Assembly (NCBI GenBank): GCA_003647765.1
Contig: QMNM01000028.1
Span: 1 to 10,227 of the forward strand
Length of the DNA stretch: 10,227 nt
From: Candidatus Cloacimonadota bacterium
GTDB taxonomy: Bacteria; Cloacimonadota; Cloacimonadia; JGIOTU-2; B8-G9
Direction of reading: 5' to 3'
Made by a program: the position numbers and the translations under genes. Shown here one piece after another: positions 6,394 to 10,227 of the stretch. The first letter of the stretch is position 1. The number at the start of each line of letters is the position of its first letter. Below the pieces are notes generated by a model. The model worked only from the letters and a program-made list of their open reading frames with translations. It made no database searches and was not told where the DNA came from.

Positions 6394-7068
6394 ATGCTAA
6401 TTAGTAAAGATCATAATGTTGTAAAAGCAATTTTGCCTGTTTTAATAGCTATTTTATTCATTTTACTCTTATTATTCATTGTAAATAAAATAGTTTATTC
6501 TCATAAAATTATATCGTGTGTTTTCTATGTATTTTGTGTTTTATTATTATTTTCTTTATTCTTTTTCAGAGACCCTGAAAGAAATATTTGTCAAAATGAG
6601 AAGATGATTTTATCACCTGCTGATGGAAAAGTCATTAAAATTGAGAATGTATTTAATGGCTTTTTTAATAAGGAATTGAGTAGAATATCTATTTTTATGT
6701 CGCTTTTTAATGTTCATATAAATAGAGCACCTATTAATGGCAAAATAGAGTTTTATGAATATAAGAAAGGAAAGTTTTTTAATGCATCTTTTGATAAAGC
6801 ATCGGAAGAGAATGAGCAAAATTTTTTCGTATTAAAAAATGATAAAATACAAATAGGAGTGAAGCAAATTGCAGGAATAATCGCCAGAAGAATTGTATTT
6901 TGGAAGGAATTATATTCTGAACTTGATAAAGGAGAGAAATTTGGCTTAATTCGTTATGGCTCAAGATTGGAAGTATATTTACCTAAAACTGTAGAAATAA
7001 AGGTTAAAATCGGTGAAAAAGTCAAAGCCGGTGAATCTATAATAGGAGAAATAAAACAAAATGAATAA
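6394..7068 (+). CDS. psd: Phosphatidylserine decarboxylase proenzyme (short type)
   Basis: Psd converts phosphatidylserine to phosphatidylethanolamine at the cytoplasmic membrane with a pyruvoyl cofactor made by self-cleavage. The 224-residue protein has two hydrophobic N-terminal segments (about 11-31 and 38-57), FFRDPER (57-63), SPADGKV (74-80), SIFMSLFNVHINRAP (99-113) with His108 as candidate active-site His, then GVKQIAGIIARR and FGLIRYGSRLEVYLP (183-197). The Gly189-Ser190 pair is the expected cleavage point: Ser190 becomes the pyruvoyl group of the small α chain. The length matches the short bacterial class rather than the longer E. coli form. Only a weak ribosome binding site (GTAAGA) is present. 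The last 8 bases overlap pssA, whose product makes its substrate. Confidence 0.95.
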   Translation: MLISKDHNVVKAILPVLIAILFILLLLFIVNKIVYSHKIISCVFYVFCVLLLFSLFFFRDPERNICQNEKMILSPADGKVIKIENVFNGFFNKELSRISIFMSLFNVHINRAPINGKIEFYEYKKGKFFNASFDKASEENEQNFFVLKNDKIQIGVKQIAGIIARRIVFWKELYSELDKGEKFGLIRYGSRLEVYLPKTVEIKVKIGEKVKAGESIIGEIKQNE

Positions 7069-7786
7069 GAGAATAATTTTACCAAATATATTCACAGGAA
7101 TTAATTTATTTTTTGGGTTTTTTGCAATCTTATTTATAATGGAAGGCAAATTGTTGATTGGTGCATGGTTTATATTATTATGTTTTTTAATGGATGGAAT
7201 GGATGGAGTGGCTGCGAGAATGACTAAAGGATATTCTTTATTTGGAGCAAACTTTGATTCTATTGCTGATATAGTTTCCTTTGGTATTGCTCCTGCAATG
7301 CTAATGTTTTTTGTAAGTAAAAGTATATTCAGAAGTGATATTATCGCTGGCATTGTACCTTATATTTTTGCTCTTTGCGGAGCACTTCGTCTTGCAAGAT
7401 TTAACACACATTTAATCAATCTTGCAGTTAAACATGATTTTATTGGATTGCCAATTCCTATAGCCGCAGTTTTAATGTCATCATTCTTTATCTTCTTTAG
7501 AAAAATAGAAATCAATAGTACTGTTTTAATATTATTCCATTTCTTAGGATTGGTTACTGCACTATTAATGGTTTCAAAAATTACATTTCTCAATTTTAAT
7601 TCAGTAATGAAAAATATTTACCAAAACAAAGTTTTATTTATAATTTCTTTATGCACAGTAGTTACAGCAATGATTATTCCGCACTTTATATTTTTCCCGG
7701 TATTTTTTATTTATTTAAATTGGGATATTATTTTGCATATAGCTGCTATTCATAGAAATATTAAAGTTGAAAATACGAATAGTTAG
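7061..7786 (+). CDS. pssA: CDP-diacylglycerol-serine O-phosphatidyltransferase
   Basis: PssA joins CDP-diacylglycerol and L-serine to give phosphatidylserine and CMP, the step before Psd. The 241-residue protein has about 7 hydrophobic segments and the complete CDP-alcohol phosphatidyltransferase signature D48-G49-x2-A52-R53-x8-G62-x3-D66-x3-D70. The N-terminal LPNIFTGINLFFGF and the CGALRLARFN segment (106-115) are marks of the membrane-bound Bacillus-type PssA and distinguish it from PgsA. The start overlaps the end of psd by 8 bases; AGGAGA (7044-7049), inside psd, lies 11 bases before the ATG, so the two are translationally coupled. It is the last gene of the mscS-psd-pssA run. Confidence 0.95.
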   Translation: MNKRIILPNIFTGINLFFGFFAILFIMEGKLLIGAWFILLCFLMDGMDGVAARMTKGYSLFGANFDSIADIVSFGIAPAMLMFFVSKSIFRSDIIAGIVPYIFALCGALRLARFNTHLINLAVKHDFIGLPIPIAAVLMSSFFIFFRKIEINSTVLILFHFLGLVTALLMVSKITFLNFNSVMKNIYQNKVLFIISLCTVVTAMIIPHFIFFPVFFIYLNWDIILHIAAIHRNIKVENTNS

Positions 7787-7800
7787 ATATTACCAATTAG

Positions 7801-7842
7801 TAGAACACGGATGACACTGATTACACTGATTTTTACTGATTA
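7801..7842 (+). repeat. ACACNGATN short-period array, copy 1
   Basis: After TAGAACACGGATG come units ACACTGATT, ACACTGATTTTT and ACTGATTA, a degenerate period of about 9-12 bases. An inverted relative lies at 8236-8275; both have TAGAACAC at their outer end. Confidence 0.5.
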
Positions 7843-7990
7843 ATTTTAAAGAATAACTGAGCTTACGCAAAAGATGTCTTTAATATTGAACTGCTATCTT
7901 TATGTTTTAGTTTTTCAAATTCTAAAAAAATCTATGAGTCCATTATAAAAACCATTAAAATGGTTAAAATGTGGTTATTGTATTCTCTTA

Positions 7991-8010
7991 CCCACAACTG
8001 AAGTTGTGGG
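7991..8010 (+). repeat. Hairpin 1 of the fold-back
   Basis: CCCACAACT, loop GA, AGTTGTGGG: a perfect 9-bp stem. It is not followed by a T-run on either strand, which argues against an intrinsic terminator. Confidence 0.75.
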
Positions 8011-8045
8011 CTTCAGTTCACCATCTTTCATAGAATCAGAATTAG

Positions 8046-8065
8046 CCCACAGTTTTAACTGTGGG
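8046..8065 (-). repeat. Hairpin 2 of the fold-back
   Basis: CCCACAGTT, loop TT, AACTGTGGG: a perfect 9-bp stem in the opposite orientation to hairpin 1, judged by the flanks (AG before, TA after, against TA before and CT after in hairpin 1). Stem bases 7-9 differ from hairpin 1 with both sides changed together, so pairing is maintained. Confidence 0.75.
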
Positions 8066-8235
8066 TAAAATGTAAAAAAACCTAATTCTAACCTATTCAG
8101 TGGTTTTTAGACTAAGATCATTAGTTTTTTGAAAATTTTTATTGTAAGTTAATTCTTGCACTATCTGCGTAAAGTGAGAGAATAATATATGATGAATAAT
8201 TCTCTGTGCCTCTGTGGTAAAGTAATTTAGTTTTT

Positions 8236-8275
8236 ATCCGTGTATATCCGTGTCATCTGCGGAATCTGTGTTCTA
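8236..8275 (-). repeat. ACACNGATN short-period array, copy 2 (inverted)
   Basis: On the minus strand it reads TAGAACACAGATTCCGCAGA, then TGACACGGATATACACGGAT, the same class of unit as 7801-7842 and ending with the same TAGAACAC on the outside. Confidence 0.5.
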
Positions 8276-8347
8276 TTCTTGCTTTGGCTTGGTAATGAGA
8301 GAAACTGTGTCATTGCTAGGGACTGAGTAATTCTACAATCTCTATAA

Positions 8348-8375
8348 ATGACAGAAAAATTCTGTTTTATATAAC
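8348..8375 (+). promoter_or_regulatory. Possible promoter of the peptidase gene with an internal palindrome
   Basis: ATGACA (8348-8353), 16-bp spacer, TATAAC (8370-8375), about 30 bases before the start codon. Between the boxes lies a perfect inverted repeat ACAGAA-AAA-TTCTGT (8351-8365), which could be an operator. Both calls are pattern-based only. Confidence 0.35.
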
Positions 8376-8395
8376 GCATTTATAACATAAGATTT

Positions 8396-8402
8396 AGGAG
8401 GT
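8396..8402 (+). promoter_or_regulatory. Strong ribosome binding site
   Basis: AGGAGGT is a full Shine-Dalgarno, with 4 bases to the ATG at 8407. It is the best in the window and fixes the start of the peptidase gene. Confidence 0.8.
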
Positions 8403-8406
8403 TACC

Positions 8407-10227
8407 ATGAAAGGAAAATATATAGCTTGGTCTAAAATTATTTGGATAGCTATTCTCTCTTTATGTTCTGTTATTTTTTATGTAAGCCCTGTGGTTTGTG
8501 CTGATTTCTCTAATATTAAGCATCTGCAATGGATTGATAAAGAAGGGCGAAAACCATTGTCTTATAAAGAATATCTCGGACAACAAGAAAAAAAAGGTGA
8601 GTTCTCTTGCAAAACTACTGTTATTGAAAGCCCGAAACAAAAATTAACTATTTCTATTATTATTGATAGCACTTTATCTGAAAAGGTCTCTGCTGAGTTT
8701 TCAGAATATCAAAATGTGCTTATTGATGAGGGCTATCAATTGTTAATTCATCAAGTAAATAGTGGTAATTATGCGGACATAAAGCAAATTATCACTACTG
8801 ATTATTATTCGGGTAGTACTGGTGCAATACTAATAGGCGATATTCCACAACCTTGGTTTGAAATGATTTCATATTGGGGTGATTACGAACAATTTCCCAT
8901 CTCACTTTATTATATGGATGTAAATGGAAATTGGGCTGATACTGATGGAGATGGTCTTTTAGATACACATACTGGCAATGTTTCGCCAGAAATTTGGGTC
9001 GGCTATCTTAACCCACATTATCAAAGTTTTGAATCAGAATCCGCTCTGCTTATTGATTACTTCAATAAAAATGAAATGTATCGCAATGGCACTCTTACTT
9101 TACCACACCGAGCATTATGTTTTAATGATGATGATTGGAATTATTATGGGAATGCTGGTCTAAACGCTGTATACAGCAATGTTATTGTAATAGAGAATAT
9201 TGCACAGACCTGTGCTGATGAATATCTAAACCAACTTCAACAGGGTTATGAATTTATTCATATAATGGCACATTCTTGTCCATGGAGTCATACCTTTAAA
9301 AATGGATATAGTTATGCTGGTTGTGTCTCATATACAGAAATTTACAATCAACATCCACAAGCATTTTTCTATAATCTCTTTAACTGCTCAGGAACGCGCT
9401 TTGTAGAACATGACAATATCGGCAATTGGTATATATTTAATGACCCTTATGGATTAGCAGCTGTTGGCTCGGCAAAAACAGGTAGCATGCTGGATTTCTC
9501 ATACTTCTATAATCCGCTTGGTTCAGGAGCATCTTTTGGAACTGCATTCCTTGATTGGTTTCAGGAACAAGCATACGGCGGATTCTCATCTTTTGAAAAA
9601 AGCTGGTTCTATGGTATGAATATATTAGGAGACCCGACTTTGACTGTGAATAATACATCTTTATCATTTAACATTCCAACAAATAATCAAGATAATCAGC
9701 ATCTTTACAAAGGAATCCAATTGACAACTAATACGGATACTGATTTTTTGCCAAGCTGTGCCAGTTATAATAATATGATATATGTTGCATGGGTTTCTGG
9801 ACGCAATGGTAGATTAAGCGTTTATGAAACGCATTACAATGGTCAGAATTGGAGTCCACAAGTGGATTTGACTGGGTATGAATACTGGGAAATGGACCCA
9901 ATTGTAACCATTGATAATAGTGGGCAGCCACATATTTTCTTTGCTCAACTGAATATGAATAGTGGACAATCCGAATATGATATTATTCATTGTTATCAGC
10001 AGAATCAGATTTGGTATAATGAAAATGTTACTAATGATGTAACTGGCTATTGTGTGCAACCGACTGCTATTGTTGATAATGATGGAAATTTATGGGTTGC
10101 ATGGCAAAGCTATGAAAATGGTAATGCTGATGTAATGGCAAAGTATTATAATGGCAGTACTTGGAGCAATGCAGAATTTGTTGCATCTTCTTTATTATAC
10201 GACGGAAATCCTTGTCTGACAAAAGCA
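8407..10227 (+). CDS. Secreted C25/gingipain-like cysteine peptidase with propeller-like repeats (3' end outside the window)
   Basis: The frame is open for 607 codons to the window edge. Residues 1-32 form a Sec signal peptide (lysine n-region, hydrophobic core, V-C-A before D33). The middle resembles the peptidase domain of clan CD, family C25: AILIGDIPQPWF, a strand with ISLYYMDVNG, a calcium-type loop DTDGDGLLD (178-186), then PEIWVGYL. The candidate catalytic His is H289 in HIMAHSCPWSHTF and the candidate nucleophile is C327 in NLFNCSGTRF. The domain closes with GMNILGDPTLTV (403-414), a usual end of this family. After residue 440 come repeats of about 50-54 residues with a DN-x-G-x4-[VF]-x-[WF] core (around 503 and 557, and a weaker one at 455), like blades of a sialidase-type β-propeller. 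It is probably exported and may carry a C-terminal sorting signal beyond the window. Catalytic roles are inferred from motif position. Confidence 0.78.
   Translation, partial: MKGKYIAWSKIIWIAILSLCSVIFYVSPVVCADFSNIKHLQWIDKEGRKPLSYKEYLGQQEKKGEFSCKTTVIESPKQKLTISIIIDSTLSEKVSAEFSEYQNVLIDEGYQLLIHQVNSGNYADIKQIITTDYYSGSTGAILIGDIPQPWFEMISYWGDYEQFPISLYYMDVNGNWADTDGDGLLDTHTGNVSPEIWVGYLNPHYQSFESESALLIDYFNKNEMYRNGTLTLPHRALCFNDDDWNYYGNAGLNAVYSNVIVIENIAQTCADEYLNQLQQGYEFIHIMAHSCPWSHTFKNGYSYAGCVSYTEIYNQHPQAFFYNLFNCSGTRFVEHDNIGNWYIFNDPYGLAAVGSAKTGSMLDFSYFYNPLGSGASFGTAFLDWFQEQAYGGFSSFEKSWFYGMNILGDPTLTVNNTSLSFNIPTNNQDNQHLYKGIQLTTNTDTDFLPSCASYNNMIYVAWVSGRNGRLSVYETHYNGQNWSPQVDLTGYEYWEMDPIVTIDNSGQPHIFFAQLNMNSGQSEYDIIHCYQQNQIWYNENVTNDVTGYCVQPTAIVDNDGNLWVAWQSYENGNADVMAKYYNGSTWSNAEFVASSLLYDGNPCLTKA

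Larger units (their letters stand above)
7906..8145. repeat. Fold-back element with nested inverted hairpins (REPIN-like)
   Basis: The left arm (about 7906-8013) and right arm (about 8043-8145) are imperfect inverted copies. TAAAAACC (7946-7953) matches the complement of GGTTTTTA (8102-8109), with 19 of 24 bases conserved across 7946-7969 and its partner. The distance from there to the ACCCAC of each hairpin is 44 and 43 bases. Each arm carries its own perfect hairpin, in opposite orientation, with GGGCT on the inner side and GGGTA on the outer side. No transposase is in the window. Confidence 0.5.
7787..8406. other. Gene-free 620-bp stretch built of decayed repeats
   Basis: No plausible gene is seen. 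From left to right it holds an ACACTGATT-type array (7801-7842), a fold-back with two hairpins (7906-8145), TCTCTGTGCCTCTGTGGTAA (8201-8220), an inverted relative of the first array (8236-8275), a segment resembling the dispersed TCATTGCNAGGGACTGAG repeat (8309-8340), and finally the probable promoter and ribosome binding site of the peptidase gene. Confidence 0.6.

Noticed and set aside
7991-8065. The two hairpins as intrinsic terminators of pssA
   Set aside because: Neither is followed by a T-run on either strand, they start about 200 bp after the pssA stop, and their inverted pairing fits a mobile repeat better.
8368-8375. ATATAAC near 8369 as the R'' partner of the last GTTATAT, which would make everything between one giant cassette
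   Set aside because: No attC body follows it, the heptamer is common in A+T-rich DNA, and it lies in the peptidase promoter region.
8978-9163. Short plus-strand open frame inside the peptidase gene
   Set aside because: Out of frame with a long coding region that has a strong ribosome binding site and family motifs.

Overview
The window is A+T-rich bacterial DNA (roughly two thirds A+T by eye) with a mixture of Shine-Dalgarno starts and weak starts. Gene content (long-attC integron cassettes, L-aspartate oxidase, a Bacillus-type PssA with a short Psd, and a secreted clan CD-like peptidase carrying a DxDGDG calcium loop and a propeller-like tail) would suit an uncultured anaerobe of the FCB or candidate-phylum type (for example Cloacimonadota or WOR-3 relatives). 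That placement is an inference from style, not from a marker gene.

Region 1 (1-1642) reads as the distal end of an integron cassette array. Three attC-like sites (159-294, 813-946, 1446-1642) separate small toxin-antitoxin cassettes: the tail of a HicB antitoxin interrupted by a stop codon, then two paralogous pairs of a DUF4258-like toxin and a DUF2283-like antitoxin. Each pair overlaps by ATGA. The terminal heptamers obey the cassette rule: the first bases of each complete cassette are complementary to the R'' heptamer at its own end. No integrase gene is in the window, so this is either the far end of an integron whose intI lies to the left, or a cluster of attC sites without an integrase. 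The third attC carries an extra insert of about 62 bp.

Region 2 (1668-4954) is chromosomal in character: nadB on the minus strand, with conserved active-site residues, and a MATE-family efflux transporter on the plus strand, divergent across a 302-bp spacer.

Region 3 (4955-7786) starts with a small inverted-repeat element flanked by an exact 14-bp direct repeat. It continues with mscS, psd and pssA, a probable operon linking a mechanosensitive channel to phosphatidylethanolamine synthesis: PssA makes phosphatidylserine and Psd decarboxylates it.

Region 4 (7787-8406) is a 620-bp gene-free stretch made almost entirely of decayed repeats. At its heart is a fold-back structure with two oppositely oriented perfect hairpins (REPIN-like), bracketed by inverted ACACNGAT-type arrays. 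Region 5 (8407 to the end) is the first 607 codons of a secreted, probably C25/gingipain-like cysteine peptidase followed by propeller-like repeats; it runs off the window.
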